In this document: piece by piece, positions 7,536-16,837 of the stretch | Layout: every line of letters starts with the position of its first letter | How positions within the stretch are numbered: position 1 is the stretch's first letter | Source: Microcaldota archaeon | Lineage (GTDB): Archaea; Micrarchaeota; Micrarchaeia; Anstonellales; Bilamarchaeaceae | NCBI GenBank assembly: GCA_016212505.1 | Contig: JACRGB010000001.1 | Location: 1-52,838 of the forward strand | Reading direction: 5' to 3' | DNA: 52,838 bases | Position numbers and translations under genes: made by a program | The notes under the pieces: generated by a model | What the model saw: the letters and a program-made list of their open reading frames with translations, nothing else | What the model was told of the DNA's origin: nothing | Databases searched by the model: none

Positions 7536-8086
7536 TTAGCATACCTTACTCTTTTTTCGATTTTCTTTACTCTTTCAAAAATAGTATGGCAGTTTTTGTA
7601 TTTTTTGTATCCATCAGCAAATGCGCTCTTACTCTGTTCGCCCTGAATTGACCGGATCATGGTATAGAAATCAACTGCTTTATCCTCAACATCTTTTGAA
7701 ACAAAACCAAGGCCAAAATCTATTACAATCAAATTATCTTTCTGCTCAAGAAGGTTTGCAGGTGTATAATCCCCATGGATTATGTCCACAGCGTGGAGTT
7801 TTGCAAGTATTGTTCCTGCCTCAAAACATTCATTTTTGCTCATTTTTGGTCTTGATCCATCAATTTCGCTCATCGTAATAGCACAACCAAAAACTTCAAA
7901 AACAACCGGGCAATTTACTCCGGCGAGCTTGGCGCGATGCAAAAGCCTTGCTTCCACACGGGTTCTTTCCATTCTCAATTTCCTATCAATTTCACCAATG
8001 CGATAAGTTTTCTGAATGCGACTCTTTATGATCGCGCTTTTTCCAAGGATTTTTGTTTTTTTGATTATCGCTTCTGCGCCTCTCAT
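7532..8086 (-). CDS. bud32: KEOPS complex kinase Bud32
   Basis: 184-residue atypical small kinase/ATPase that, with Kae1, Cgi121 and Pcc1, makes t6A37 in tRNAs. MRGAEAIIKK, RLRMERTRVEARLL-type sequence, MSEIDG, the catalytic loop HGDYTPANLL (H104, D106, N111) and IDFGLGF (123-129) followed by VEDKAVD are all family hallmarks. The start is ATG at 8084-8086 with GGTGA 7 nt upstream; a longer in-frame extension would overlap the M50 gene. No kae1 is fused or adjacent here. Its stop overlaps the convergent RelA/SpoT-like gene by 4 nt. Confidence 0.92.
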   Translation of the reverse strand: MRGAEAIIKKTKILGKSAIIKSRIQKTYRIGEIDRKLRMERTRVEARLLHRAKLAGVNCPVVFEVFGCAITMSEIDGSRPKMSKNECFEAGTILAKLHAVDIIHGDYTPANLLEQKDNLIVIDFGLGFVSKDVEDKAVDFYTMIRSIQGEQSKSAFADGYKKYKNCHTIFERVKKIEKRVRYAN

Positions 8087-8091
8087 TTTTT

Positions 8092-8793
8092 TCACCTTTG
8101 GTTTCCACCGAATGCCAGTTTCGAAAATATCAGTGCAATTACCAGCAGCATCCCCCAGCTTACTATGATGAATGGGCTTATCAAGACTGCCCCAAGCCCC
8201 AACAGTATGAGTATGGTACCAATCCATACCATTTTATTCCATGCGAACACTTTGCTCCCATCGAGCGGAAATGCAGGGATCATGTTGAAGAGTGCCAGGA
8301 TCAAGTTTATTTTTGCACCAAACGCCCAGACATTAAGCGGCTCCCCAATAAAAGAGAGGTGAAAAACCACTGGAAAAACCTTACTGAGCGCTATAAAAAA
8401 ACCAACAAGAAGCAGGTTTGTCAAGGGGCCCACGATGGAAATTATTCCATTTTCCGCTTTGGTTATCTTATTCGAATAAATGTAAACTGCTCCAGGTGCT
8501 GCAAATAACACACCAAAAACCGAAGTAATGAGCATGAGCAGGAGCCCTTTTGTCCACATTATGAATCTGGCACTTGCGCCATAATAAATCGCAACGAGCT
8601 TGTGGGCCATTTCGTGAAGTATAAATCCGCTGCCAACTGTCACAAGCGAAAGTACCATGAACACTAAAAATTCCTTTGGCGAACTTAGGAGGCCATTTAT
8701 CCCTGCAAATACGATCGCGAATCCGAGCGAAATTGCAATTACGCTTATTATGATGTGCTCTATTTCCTGCTTATCAAAATATAGTCCTTCCAA
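8092..8793 (-). CDS. M50-family membrane metalloprotease (site-2 protease-like)
   Basis: 233-residue polytopic membrane protein. HEMAH (H60, E61, H64) sits in a membrane segment and NMIPAFPLDG (170-179) supplies the third zinc ligand, as in S2P/M50 proteases, which cut transmembrane substrates. At least five hydrophobic segments are visible. Translation appears to start at TTG (8791-8793), directly after the TAA of the upstream gene, so the two are translationally coupled. Substrate unknown. Confidence 0.88.
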   Translation of the reverse strand: MEGLYFDKQEIEHIIISVIAISLGFAIVFAGINGLLSSPKEFLVFMVLSLVTVGSGFILHEMAHKLVAIYYGASARFIMWTKGLLLMLITSVFGVLFAAPGAVYIYSNKITKAENGIISIVGPLTNLLLVGFFIALSKVFPVVFHLSFIGEPLNVWAFGAKINLILALFNMIPAFPLDGSKVFAWNKMVWIGTILILLGLGAVLISPFIIVSWGMLLVIALIFSKLAFGGNQR

Positions 8794-9180
8794 TTAATCC
8801 ACCAGCCGCTCTTCGTAAATAGGGCGTACCCTTGGCGGGCTGATGAGGCCTGTGTAGCTTTCAATTACGCCAACGACCTCGCCGCCATTTTCAAGAATTA
8901 TTTTTATTTTTTCATTTTTCCTTCCGTTCTGGACCGCCCTGCCGATTTTTCCCATCAGGCTCGGAATCGCCGAGTCGCCTATTACTGAAACCGAGTCGCC
9001 TTTCCTTACTCCCCTCACTTCAGGATAAAAGGCAGTTATTGCAATCGATCCTACCACCCCGAGCGCAAAGAGCCGCAGGGTTTCAACTAGCCCATAGCCT
9101 AGCAATGCAAATGACAGCAATGCTATTGAGAGCGAAAGAAGGATTAGTTTGACAAATAACATCAGCCGCATTACTTTCAT
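8794..9180 (-). CDS. Small membrane protein with a C-terminal soluble domain
   Basis: 128 residues. Two hydrophobic segments (about 5-28 and 33-52) precede a soluble, beta-like domain (GDSVSVIGDSAIPSLMGKIG to GVIESYTGLISPPRVRP). No family recognised. It abuts the M50 protease gene with no gap, so it may be its partner or regulator. The 70 bases up to the CDC48 stop show no gene. Confidence 0.6.
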   Translation of the reverse strand: MKVMRLMLFVKLILLSLSIALLSFALLGYGLVETLRLFALGVVGSIAITAFYPEVRGVRKGDSVSVIGDSAIPSLMGKIGRAVQNGRKNEKIKIILENGGEVVGVIESYTGLISPPRVRPIYEERLVD

Positions 9181-9250
9181 CTCCTTTACTTCCCCTTACT
9201 TAATTACTCGGCCTGCTTACTTAGACCTGCTTTGGCCAATGGCCATGCAA

Positions 9251-11398
9251 TCACCTATACATAGCCGCAGCATTGGTCTTGAACCGGTTTAAGGAATCCA
9301 CGTGCTCCTTCCGGACGCTTGGGACTATTGCCTTAACTGACATTTCAAAGTGCTTTGCAGAAACCTTTTTGGCCCCTTCCCTTATTGCGGCCATTCCTGC
9401 TTCCCGCACAAGATTGTCAATATCTGCCCCAGTGTACCCTTCAGTAAGTTTTGCAAGTTCCTTAATATCAACATCTCTATCAAGCGGCATCTTCATAGTG
9501 CATATTTTGAATATCTGCAGCCTGGCCTTTTCATCTGGCGATGAGACCTCGATTATAAGGTCAAATCTTCCAGGCCTCATAAGAGCAGTATCTAGTATGT
9601 CCGGTCGATTTGTTGCCGCAATAACAACAACGCTTTTTAGCGAGCGCAAGCCATCCATTTCAGTTAGCAAAGTATCCACTATCCTTTCAACTGCCATAGC
9701 ACCATCTGCGCCTGAACCAGTCCTGCGCGGTGCCATGGCATCGATTTCGTCAATAAATAATACGCAAGGGGCTGCAGTCCGGGCCTTTCTGAATAATTCC
9801 CTCACTGCTTTTTCCGATTCACCAACATATTTTGTCAGGACCTGTGCCCCGCTTATTGAAATGAAATTGGCCTCACTTTCATTAGCAACCGCTTTAGCAA
9901 GCAAGGTTTTTCCAGTTCCAGGTGGCCCGTACAAGAGAATGCCTTTTATGGGCCGGATTCCCATTTTGTCAAATATTTCCGGCTTCTTAAGCGGCAGCTC
10001 AACAGCTTCCTGAACCTGCCTTTTCACTTCGTCCATCCCGCCAATGTCAGCCCATTTGGTAGTTGGCTTTTCAACATAAACTTCACGTAGCGCTGAAGGC
10101 TGAATTTCGTGCATTGCACTGAAGAAATCGTCCCTGGAAACCCGTATGCTGTCTAAAACTTCCTGCGGAAGGACATCATCATCAACGTTCATAGATGGCA
10201 GTACCCGTCTTAGTGCTTTTATTGCAGCTTCTTTTGTTAGTAAGGAAAGGTCCGCGCCAGTATATCCATGAGTGACTGAAGCAAGCTCCTCAACATTAAC
10301 ATCCTCAGTTACCGGCATGTTCCGAACATGTATGGTTAATATTTCGTTTCTGCCCTTTTTATCCGGAACCCCAATTTCTATCTCCCGGTCGAACCTTCCT
10401 GGTCTTCGTAAGGCCGGGTCAATTGAATCAGGCCGGTTGGTTGCGCCAATAACTATGACTTCGCCCCTTGCCTTGAGGCCGTCCATCGTCGTGAGAAGTT
10501 GGCTGACCATCCTTTTTTCCACTTCGCCCATAACTTCTTCCCGCTTTGGTGCTATCGCATCGATTTCATCAACAAATATTATCGATGGCGCGTTTTCCTG
10601 AGCTTCGGCAAATAATTTACGGAGCCGTTCCTCGCTTTCACCGACATATTTGCTGATTATTTCGGGCCCTCCGACATAAAAGAAGTTCGCGTCCGATTCA
10701 TTAGCAACCGCTTTAGCAAGCAAGGTTTTTCCAGTTCCAGGTGCGCCATAAAGAAGGACCCCTTTTGGCGGGTCGATCCCAAGCCGCTCAAATATTTCCG
10801 GATGCCTTAGGGGGAGTTCGATCATTTCCCTTACTTTTTGTATGGCATCCCGAAGGCCACCGACATCATCATAAGTTGTATTTGGGACATTTGCAATTTC
10901 CTTTATTGGCTCTTTCTTTATTTTTACCTCGGTATCCTCGTTTATGATTACTGCGCCCTGGGGAAATACCTGTGCAACTACCAGAGGAATAGACGTGCCG
11001 AAAATTCCGACAGGAAGGACATTGCCTTTTATGATCGGCTTTCCCACCAGCCTTTTTTTCACATACTGGTCAAACCCAACAGAATACCTTACCGGTTCCT
11101 GGGGTGCAAGCACTATTTTTTTTGCAACTTTTACCTGCACTTGCTCCACTTTGAGCTTTTCACCAAGCCCGATCCCGACATTCTGCCTAAGGATGCCATC
11201 GATCCTTATCATGTCCAGGCCTTCATCATCCTGATGGGCCTGCCATACTATTGCAAGTGCAGTTTTCCTTCCTGATAATTTGATGATATCGCCTGTGGAT
11301 ACCCCAAGGGCGCTTTTTGAGCGTGAATCAATCCTGGCTATTCCCCGTCCAATATCATTCTGAAATGCTTCCGCAACTTTAAGGGATGCTGCTGCCAT
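9251..11398 (-). CDS. cdc48: CDC48/VAT-type AAA+ ATPase
   Basis: 715 residues. An N-terminal double-psi barrel region (about 1-190) is followed by two AAA+ modules. D1 has GAPGTGKT at about residue 215 and the Walker [14 protein letters not shown]2 has GPPGTGKT at about 489 and [32 protein letters not shown] and [20 protein letters not shown] carry sensor-1 and arginine-finger positions. It would act as a hexameric unfoldase feeding the archaeal proteasome. The C-terminus is short, ending soon after D2. GGTGA precedes the ATG. It lies 27 nt after the RPA gene in what looks like one operon. Confidence 0.96.
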   Translation of the reverse strand: MAAASLKVAEAFQNDIGRGIARIDSRSKSALGVSTGDIIKLSGRKTALAIVWQAHQDDEGLDMIRIDGILRQNVGIGLGEKLKVEQVQVKVAKKIVLAPQEPVRYSVGFDQYVKKRLVGKPIIKGNVLPVGIFGTSIPLVVAQVFPQGAVIINEDTEVKIKKEPIKEIANVPNTTYDDVGGLRDAIQKVREMIELPLRHPEIFERLGIDPPKGVLLYGAPGTGKTLLAKAVANESDANFFYVGGPEIISKYVGESEERLRKLFAEAQENAPSIIFVDEIDAIAPKREEVMGEVEKRMVSQLLTTMDGLKARGEVIVIGATNRPDSIDPALRRPGRFDREIEIGVPDKKGRNEILTIHVRNMPVTEDVNVEELASVTHGYTGADLSLLTKEAAIKALRRVLPSMNVDDDVLPQEVLDSIRVSRDDFFSAMHEIQPSALREVYVEKPTTKWADIGGMDEVKRQVQEAVELPLKKPEIFDKMGIRPIKGILLYGPPGTGKTLLAKAVANESEANFISISGAQVLTKYVGESEKAVRELFRKARTAAPCVLFIDEIDAMAPRRTGSGADGAMAVERIVDTLLTEMDGLRSLKSVVVIAATNRPDILDTALMRPGRFDLIIEVSSPDEKARLQIFKICTMKMPLDRDVDIKELAKLTEGYTGADIDNLVREAGMAAIREGAKKVSAKHFEMSVKAIVPSVRKEHVDSLNRFKTNAAAMYR

Positions 11399-11425
11399 AA
11401 CAAATCACCAGATTTTTATCTTTGA

Positions 11426-12445
11426 TTATCTTTGAACATGGATTCTGCCGTTCCTTTCCTCGACCTTAACTGCTATTTTAGTGTTTATTAGGGTATCTTT
11501 TTTAAGGGAAACAACGCTCTCGAGGGTTATGTCGTTCGCAACCACAAGGCCCATCAGCCTGAGGGCGTTTTCCCGATCTAAAATTATTTCCTTTGCTTCT
11601 TCTTTTGTATCCCCATCTTCTACTGATACGATCATACTCTGGCCAGCTTGGCCTTCTTCTACATATTCTAGTTTTTTTATGGTGCCAACTAGAACCTCGT
11701 CCTTTCGTTTTGAGAGCAAGCGAGTTAGCTGATTTAGGATAACTAAACTGTTTTGACTATCCATAATGCCATTTTCAATTATTACCTCATCGCCAACCCT
11801 GAGCTTGGCCCCGCGGTCAATCCCCTCAGTTATTGCGCATTTCATTTCGTCCTCGCCATTGGAAATTGAAAAAACAAAACAGACAACTTTTGTTTTTTTA
11901 CCATCACCAGCGCTGGTTTCGATCGCTACCTTGCCTTCTATTCTGCTTATTATTTCCCGCAAATGTACTGCCCCGGGCGCATTGAGCGATTTTAAGTTCG
12001 AAAATTCAGATTTTTTGCTAACCTCAACCGATCCGCTATATCCCAAATTGAGCTCGTTGTTGCGCTCATATGCCCCCTTGACAACTATCTCATCATTAAC
12101 CCGGAGGTTTTTGGCAATCTCAACATCCTCATTCCAAAGTATGAGCGGCTTGCGTCCGCTAGCATCAGCAACTTCAACCACCTTTGATTTTTTTCCCGAG
12201 CTATATGTGGCAGTTGGCCATATTTTCCTGATGGTAGCAGAAATAGATATTCTCTTGCCTCCTTTGGGAACATCAATTATCCTGTAGAATTTTTCCTCAT
12301 TGGGAAAAAGGCCTGCCTCTTTTGCAATAATGCGCATGGCTGCCTCTCGGTTAAGGAGGCCGTGGAAAGACTCGACCTTGCAATCAATTTCTTCCTCCAT
12401 CTTTTCTTTGCCAATTTTTTCAAGCAGTAAGTTTTCCAGGTTCAT
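11426..12445 (-). CDS. Replication protein A-like ssDNA-binding protein
   Basis: 339 residues with at least two OB-fold segments. The first (about 60-150) includes ISISATIRKIWPTATYSSGK and LILWNEDVEIAKNLRVNDEI. The second (about 160-250) includes REIISRIEGKVAIE and LRVGDEVIIENG. The N-terminal helical part (EEEIDCKVESFHGLLNREAA) is typical of archaeal RPA41/RPA1. It binds single-stranded DNA in replication and repair. A purine-rich GAGGGAT lies upstream of the ATG. The gene begins 2 nt after the large repeat-protein gene, suggesting co-transcription. No zinc-finger is evident. Confidence 0.88.
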   Translation of the reverse strand: MNLENLLLEKIGKEKMEEEIDCKVESFHGLLNREAAMRIIAKEAGLFPNEEKFYRIIDVPKGGKRISISATIRKIWPTATYSSGKKSKVVEVADASGRKPLILWNEDVEIAKNLRVNDEIVVKGAYERNNELNLGYSGSVEVSKKSEFSNLKSLNAPGAVHLREIISRIEGKVAIETSAGDGKKTKVVCFVFSISNGEDEMKCAITEGIDRGAKLRVGDEVIIENGIMDSQNSLVILNQLTRLLSKRKDEVLVGTIKKLEYVEEGQAGQSMIVSVEDGDTKEEAKEIILDRENALRLMGLVVANDITLESVVSLKKDTLINTKIAVKVEERNGRIHVQR

Positions 12446-12447
12446 GT

Positions 12448-14328
12448 TTATCCCTCTCGTCTATAAACATAGGCTAGCAATGCCTCCCCTGCTGACCACA
12501 CATTTATTGTATTCAAATCGCCTCCATTTTGGGCAATCTGGGGTTCAGCTTTCTTTAAAAGATCCGAAAATTTTGCAGCTGTTTTTGTTCCTATCAAAGC
12601 ATCCAAGATAGCATTAGTTACTTGCCCTCTTCCTGTGGATGTATTGCTGAAAAATCTAAGGTCGGTGTTTGGATTATTTGCAATATATTGTGCTGTGCTT
12701 CCTGAACTGCCACAACTTCCTGGAATGAAAATTATTTGGCCATTTCCGTTGCCAAAAATATCATATGGAAAACTCTTCTCAAGACTGAAACTATGTCCTC
12801 TGAATGTTACTGTCCTATTAGGATTTTCACCAAGTTTTGCCTTTACAAATTTTTGGTTATCTCCAGGACTTTCCCCCATAAAAAGAATTATTCTTGCAGT
12901 TTTCCCTTCATATATGAGTTCCCCATCGACCCCTCTTTTAGGTTTGCCATATTTTCTGAACCACTGTTGGCTAAGTTTCCAATGGTTTTCCGTATCATTT
13001 TTGTCAAATATCTGAATTATCGATAACTTTCCTGCTGTGCTGTATCGCCCTGGCTCAAAGATTGCTTTGGCATCTAATTCAGACATTTGTTTTTTATTAT
13101 TCTCCAAAACAAGAGTAGTGGAAGATTCAATCTTAACTAATAGGAACTCAATAGCAGCCACTATTTTTCTTTCCTCTTCAGAAATAGTTATCTTTTTTGA
13201 AAGATATTTATATCTTTCAGTTAATATTCCAAAAAATTCAGTAAGTATTTTTTGCATCTTATCCGGTGCCTTCATCTTATCTAAGGCGTTGGCCAAAAGA
13301 AAATAATATGTTGGATCAAATGTGCTATTTGCTAGAGGCTTTATCATGTTGCCTATTAGGTTAGTCATATCCACTTCATTGAGAAGGGAATTTTCTCTTC
13401 CATAGATTCGGTCATAGTTAATTGCACGAAAAAGGAAATTCCTTACCAAATCAGTATTGACACTATGATCCTGAAATAATTCCGAAACGCTTCTGCCCTT
13501 AAGGTCTTTTTTCAACCTATCAAAAAGCATATGGTTGGTTGAAGTATGGAAATATTGAGGATCTGAAAGAAGTAGGCCTAAAACCTGTGCAGTTGATAAG
13601 CTGTCCATATATCTCTCGCGTTTTTCTTGTTGTCCGTGTAAATCATCAAGCGGCCTTCCCAATTCAATTGAAACATTTTTATAAGAAAGAACATTTATGA
13701 CGAATTGATCAAACTTCAATTTACCATCAAAATAAAGGACAAAAAGATCGGCAATTTTACTGTTCCCAAGCGCTTCAAAAGCAGCAGATGTTCCATTTCC
13801 CGCAGTTCTTGCAATAGCAGAAAAGGACTGCACAACTCGTAGGGGATCTTTCACGAATAACTCCGGAATTTTATCTGTTCCCAAAGCGGAAAGTGCAGCT
13901 TCTGCTCTCGCACCACCAATTTTTGCAATTCCTACAAATGAAGCTATTAATTTATCTGGATCTTTAATAAAAAATCTTGAAATTTTCTCATTTCCTAGCG
14001 CAAAAAAAGCCTCATATGTTGCTTCCCTAAGATTCTTAGCGATCTGAACAAACTTATCTGTAAACCTAACAAAAAGATTAATTCCAATGTAATCAGTTTC
14101 AAAATAAGCAAATACTGCGTCTGATTTTCTTCCGGCATATCCCTTTATTTCCTTTAAAGCACTTACTTTTGAATTTCTTTCTGTTTCTGGAAGAGTAGAA
14201 ATTTTCTTAGCTAATTTATCTGGGCATTCAGGCATTTCTTTTTTAATGAGCTCAAATGTCCATACTTTATAAGGTACTTTTTTCTTTTTATCTTCGACTG
14301 CTAATGGTTTGAAGTGGAAAATGAACAT
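12448..14328 (-). CDS. Repeat protein with a possible clan-CD (caspase-fold) protease domain
   Basis: 626 residues, no named family. The N-terminal half has degenerate helical repeats of about 35 residues: a core like F-x-A-L-G-N-x-K-I, then F-V-K-D-P, then S-F-x-x-I-A-x-x-G (for example FFALGNEKISRFFIKDP, LSALGTDKIPELFVKDP, FEALGNSKIADLFV). The C-terminal part contains TVTFRGHSFSLEKSFP with H512, then IIFIPGSCGSSGSTAQYIA with C539, then NTSTGRGQVTNAILDALIG. A His in an R-G-H context followed by a Cys after a hydrophobic strand is the dyad layout of caspase-like (clan CD) folds, so a protease is plausible. There is no signal peptide. It heads the RPA-CDC48 operon. Confidence 0.6.
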   Translation of the reverse strand: MFIFHFKPLAVEDKKKKVPYKVWTFELIKKEMPECPDKLAKKISTLPETERNSKVSALKEIKGYAGRKSDAVFAYFETDYIGINLFVRFTDKFVQIAKNLREATYEAFFALGNEKISRFFIKDPDKLIASFVGIAKIGGARAEAALSALGTDKIPELFVKDPLRVVQSFSAIARTAGNGTSAAFEALGNSKIADLFVLYFDGKLKFDQFVINVLSYKNVSIELGRPLDDLHGQQEKRERYMDSLSTAQVLGLLLSDPQYFHTSTNHMLFDRLKKDLKGRSVSELFQDHSVNTDLVRNFLFRAINYDRIYGRENSLLNEVDMTNLIGNMIKPLANSTFDPTYYFLLANALDKMKAPDKMQKILTEFFGILTERYKYLSKKITISEEERKIVAAIEFLLVKIESSTTLVLENNKKQMSELDAKAIFEPGRYSTAGKLSIIQIFDKNDTENHWKLSQQWFRKYGKPKRGVDGELIYEGKTARIILFMGESPGDNQKFVKAKLGENPNRTVTFRGHSFSLEKSFPYDIFGNGNGQIIFIPGSCGSSGSTAQYIANNPNTDLRFFSNTSTGRGQVTNAILDALIGTKTAAKFSDLLKKAEPQIAQNGGDLNTINVWSAGEALLAYVYRREG

Positions 14329-14442
14329 GTCTATAAATGTGCGTCAGCACTTACAAAGGTTTCGGTATTCCAATTTATCATAGAAATAAAATACTTTGGC
14401 GTGCAATTGGTTTATGCATGTTTTCTAGGCCCCTGAGATAAC

Positions 14443-14832
14443 CTAAGATTTTTGCAGAAGCAAAGATATATTTTCTTTGAGTTGTGGAAGATCTATTTTG
14501 ATCGTGCTCCAGACTGCCTTAAGATCAACCCCAAGATAATCATGGATCAGCTTATCTCTAGTCCCTGCAATCTCCTTCCAGGGTATATTGGTGTGTTTTG
14601 AGCGGAATTCCTTAGAAATGTTCTTTGTTGCTTCACCTATTATTTCAAGCTGCCTGACCACCCCATCCTGAAGTAGTTTGTTAGAGGACAAATTTTCGCA
14701 AAAATTTGTCCGCATTGGAATTTGCAAATTCCAATATAATAAAAAATCTTTTTGTGATTTGCCTTTCAAGTAATCTTCTATTGCATTTATCGAAATGAGG
14801 ATGTGGCTTATGTAAATATCATCTTTTTTCAA
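14443..14832 (-). CDS. hepT: HEPN-domain toxin (HEPN/MNT pair)
   Basis: 129 residues, DUF86-type HEPN. The RNase motif R-x4-H occurs as RDKLIHDY (R92, H97), and LLQDGVVRQLEIIGEATKNI is the family core. It overlaps the nucleotidyltransferase gene by 4 nt. Residues about 31-49 (LLYWNLQIPMRTNFCENLS) do not fit the family and are encoded by a palindromic repeat. Without them KDF would join SNKLLQDGVVR as expected. Whether the enlarged toxin still works is unknown. Confidence 0.85.
   Translation of the reverse strand: MKKDDIYISHILISINAIEDYLKGKSQKDFLLYWNLQIPMRTNFCENLSSNKLLQDGVVRQLEIIGEATKNISKEFRSKHTNIPWKEIAGTRDKLIHDYLGVDLKAVWSTIKIDLPQLKENISLLLQKS
14686..14734. repeat. Two-hairpin module inside the HEPN gene
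   Basis: GGACAAATTTT (14686-14696) pairs with AAAATTTGTCC (14701-14711). Three bases later comes the perfect palindrome TTGGAATTTGCAAATTCCAA (14715-14734). The module is in frame with the host gene and adds about 19 codons. The same module, in reverse orientation, lies in rtcA. Confidence 0.85.
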
Positions 14833-15113
14833 GAATGATACACCTTAGCTTCCTTCTTTATGTATGGCAAAATGAGTGGGCTTACTGATGACTCAGTTAC
14901 TAAGTCAACTTTTTTTCCTGCAATTTTTGACGCTTCCTGCTCTAAACGAACCAGCTCAAAGAGGGATTTAGTTTCCTTAAACGAGATCAGAACATCAATA
15001 TCACTGCCCTTTTTCATTTCCCCTCTCGCACAGGAGCCAAAAATTGATATTTTTTTTGCACCGTTTTTGGTTAAGAATGCCACCATCTGCCTGATATCCG
15101 GTCTTGATCTCAT
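14829..15113 (-). CDS. mntA: MNT-type nucleotidyltransferase antitoxin
   Basis: 94-residue minimal nucleotidyltransferase. GSCARGEMKKGSDIDV carries the G-S-x10-D-x-D active site (S27, D38, D40). In studied HEPN/MNT modules the MntA protein AMPylates and silences the HEPN toxin. Here it precedes hepT with a 4-nt overlap, so the pair is coupled in translation. Confidence 0.9.
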   Translation of the reverse strand: MRSRPDIRQMVAFLTKNGAKKISIFGSCARGEMKKGSDIDVLISFKETKSLFELVRLEQEASKIAGKKVDLVTESSVSPLILPYIKKEAKVYHS

Positions 15114-15153
15114 AAAGATAATTTTAAGAATAAGATATTTATAAGGTTACTTA

Positions 15154-16152
15154 ATGCATATTTTTTCTAATCTGGAGTATTCCTTCATAATTGCCGAGCT
15201 TGGCCCAAAAATAATTGGTAGGCATATGCATAAAATAAAAAAAATCGGCGAAAAAATTTACCGGATTAAGGTTGGGGATGAAGATATAATCTGTGAACTT
15301 GGTATTCGGCTTCATTCCACCAACTATTTAGAGCAGTCCGCTCTAACCGACAAATTCGTTGAGAAAGTGGAGAAAGAGCTTGATAATGGAAAACTCACCT
15401 CAATTGAGCAAATAAACAATGACCGGATTATTTCCTTTACCTTTAACAAAGGAAAACTTGTTTTTGAGATGTTTGCCCAGGGCAATGTAATTTTTATCAA
15501 GGATGACAAAATAGTCGCGGCAGCCAAATATGAATCCTGGTCGGATCGTGAAATCAAAGCAAATTCGCCTTATAATCCTCCAAAGCCCTCGGTTTCTCAA
15601 AAATTAGAGCCATCAGAAAAATACATTATCGTATCGCTGATGAAGATGCCTTTTGGCAAAGAATATGCGCTTGAAGCATTAAGCAGGCTGAAAATAGATG
15701 AAAAAACCCCTGGGAAAAGCCTAAGCGGAAATAAACTGCAGCAACTGGAAGGGGAACTTAGTTCAATAAAATCAAACTCCGCGCCCACTGCATTCTACAA
15801 GGACGGAAAAGTACTTGATTTTGCACTTACTAAGCTTTCCAAATATTCTGATTTAGAAAGCAAGGCTTTCCATAGCCTATCTAAGGCAGCAGACGAATAT
15901 TACCTTAATTTTGAAAAACCAAATCCTAAACTGGAAAAACTTAATGAGCGGCTGGAAAAACAAGAGCAACGGCTGACTGAACTGCAAGAAGAAGAAAAAG
16001 CCTTCAAGGAAAAAGGAGATCATATTTACAATAATTACGAAAAAGCAAGCGAGATTATTGGCTTAGCAAAGAACGTGCAGTTTGATGAAATCGAGCGAAA
16101 GTATAAGGGAAAAATAAACAAAAAAGATAAGTCGGTTGAAGTGGAACTTTAA
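15154..16152 (+). CDS. Rqc2/NEMF-like protein (NFACT-N plus coiled coil)
   Basis: 332 residues. The N-terminal ~190 residues fit NFACT-N, including the conserved D-R pair (D90-R91 in NNDRIISF) that RqcH/Rqc2 need for their ribosome-rescue function. VFEMFAQGNVIFIKDDKIVA is the typical strand pair. A charged coiled coil follows (about 255-300, LEKLNERLEKQEQRLTELQE). The protein stops soon after, so the usual C-terminal NFACT-R domain is missing; family members are about 550-680 residues. It may be a split or reduced ribosome quality-control factor. A TATA-like GATATTTATAAGG lies about 20 nt upstream. Confidence 0.82.
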   Translation: MHIFSNLEYSFIIAELGPKIIGRHMHKIKKIGEKIYRIKVGDEDIICELGIRLHSTNYLEQSALTDKFVEKVEKELDNGKLTSIEQINNDRIISFTFNKGKLVFEMFAQGNVIFIKDDKIVAAAKYESWSDREIKANSPYNPPKPSVSQKLEPSEKYIIVSLMKMPFGKEYALEALSRLKIDEKTPGKSLSGNKLQQLEGELSSIKSNSAPTAFYKDGKVLDFALTKLSKYSDLESKAFHSLSKAADEYYLNFEKPNPKLEKLNERLEKQEQRLTELQEEEKAFKEKGDHIYNNYEKASEIIGLAKNVQFDEIERKYKGKINKKDKSVEVEL

Positions 16153-16183
16153 GCGTTTGCCTTCTTCCCTACCTTTCATTAGC

Positions 16184-16564
16184 TTATTTTACAAATCTTA
16201 CGTTTTCCAGTCCTTCAAAATCCCTATCTGCAGTTACTAATTCAAGATTATGGATGGATGCACTCGTATAGATTATTGAATCGATGAGGCTGATTTTCTT
16301 TTTTATCTTCCTAAGCATGCAGTAATCTTTTCCAGCTACTTTCAACATTTCAAATTCCATTTGAATAATAGTTGAATTATTTGTAATTTTTCTTAACTCT
16401 TCATTAATATCCAGCTTATTTTTTTCTGCCCATTGAGAAACTTCGGCGATCGTAATTATGTTAGTATAAAGTGCTAAACTAGTAGATGTAATCTCCAGTA
16501 TTTTCCTGCCTTTTTCGGTTCCCTGAGCAATCTCTATCCATGCAGACGTATCGAGAAGCATCAT
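16184..16564 (-). CDS. vapC: VapC-type PIN-domain toxin
   Basis: 126-residue PIN ribonuclease. The acidic residues expected in the Mg2+ site are D5 (LLDTSAWIE), E41 (TIAEVSQW), D95 (SLIDSIIY) and D113/D115 (TADRDF). It overlaps the AbrB-like antitoxin gene by 4 nt. The RNA target cannot be inferred. Confidence 0.9.
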   Translation of the reverse strand: MMLLDTSAWIEIAQGTEKGRKILEITSTSLALYTNIITIAEVSQWAEKNKLDINEELRKITNNSTIIQMEFEMLKVAGKDYCMLRKIKKKISLIDSIIYTSASIHNLELVTADRDFEGLENVRFVK

Positions 16565-16779
16565 ACAAATTCTCTTGTTGTCTTGTCTCTCTTAAAAGGT
16601 TTAGTGCCCTTGGCAGAACCAAAGATTTTTTCCAATTCTGATGCTCTCCTATGTACTAGAAGTGCAATATCCACTTCATCCCCCATTGTAAGACCCATTT
16701 CATCTAATTTTTCCTTGGGTATCAATACACATGCAGAAGTTCCAAGTGGCCTTATCTTTGATCTAAACACTTCATTCAT
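16561..16779 (-). CDS. vapB: VapB-type AbrB/SpoVT-fold antitoxin
   Basis: 72 residues. The N-terminal half (RSKIRPLGTSACVLIPKEKL, then GLTMGDEVDIALL) is the swapped-hairpin AbrB DNA-binding fold. The charged C-terminal tail would bind and block VapC. GGTGA precedes the ATG in an AT-rich promoter, likely self-regulated. Confidence 0.88.
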   Translation of the reverse strand: MNEVFRSKIRPLGTSACVLIPKEKLDEMGLTMGDEVDIALLVHRRASELEKIFGSAKGTKPFKRDKTTREFV

Positions 16780-16837
16780 TTTTTCACCTATTATAATATA
16801 TTATTATGGAAATAAATAGCTATCGTTTTTGAGAAAT

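Noticed and set aside
8087-8227. N-terminal extension of Bud32
   Set aside because: It overlaps the M50 gene and precedes the clear GGTGA and ATG at the family-typical start.
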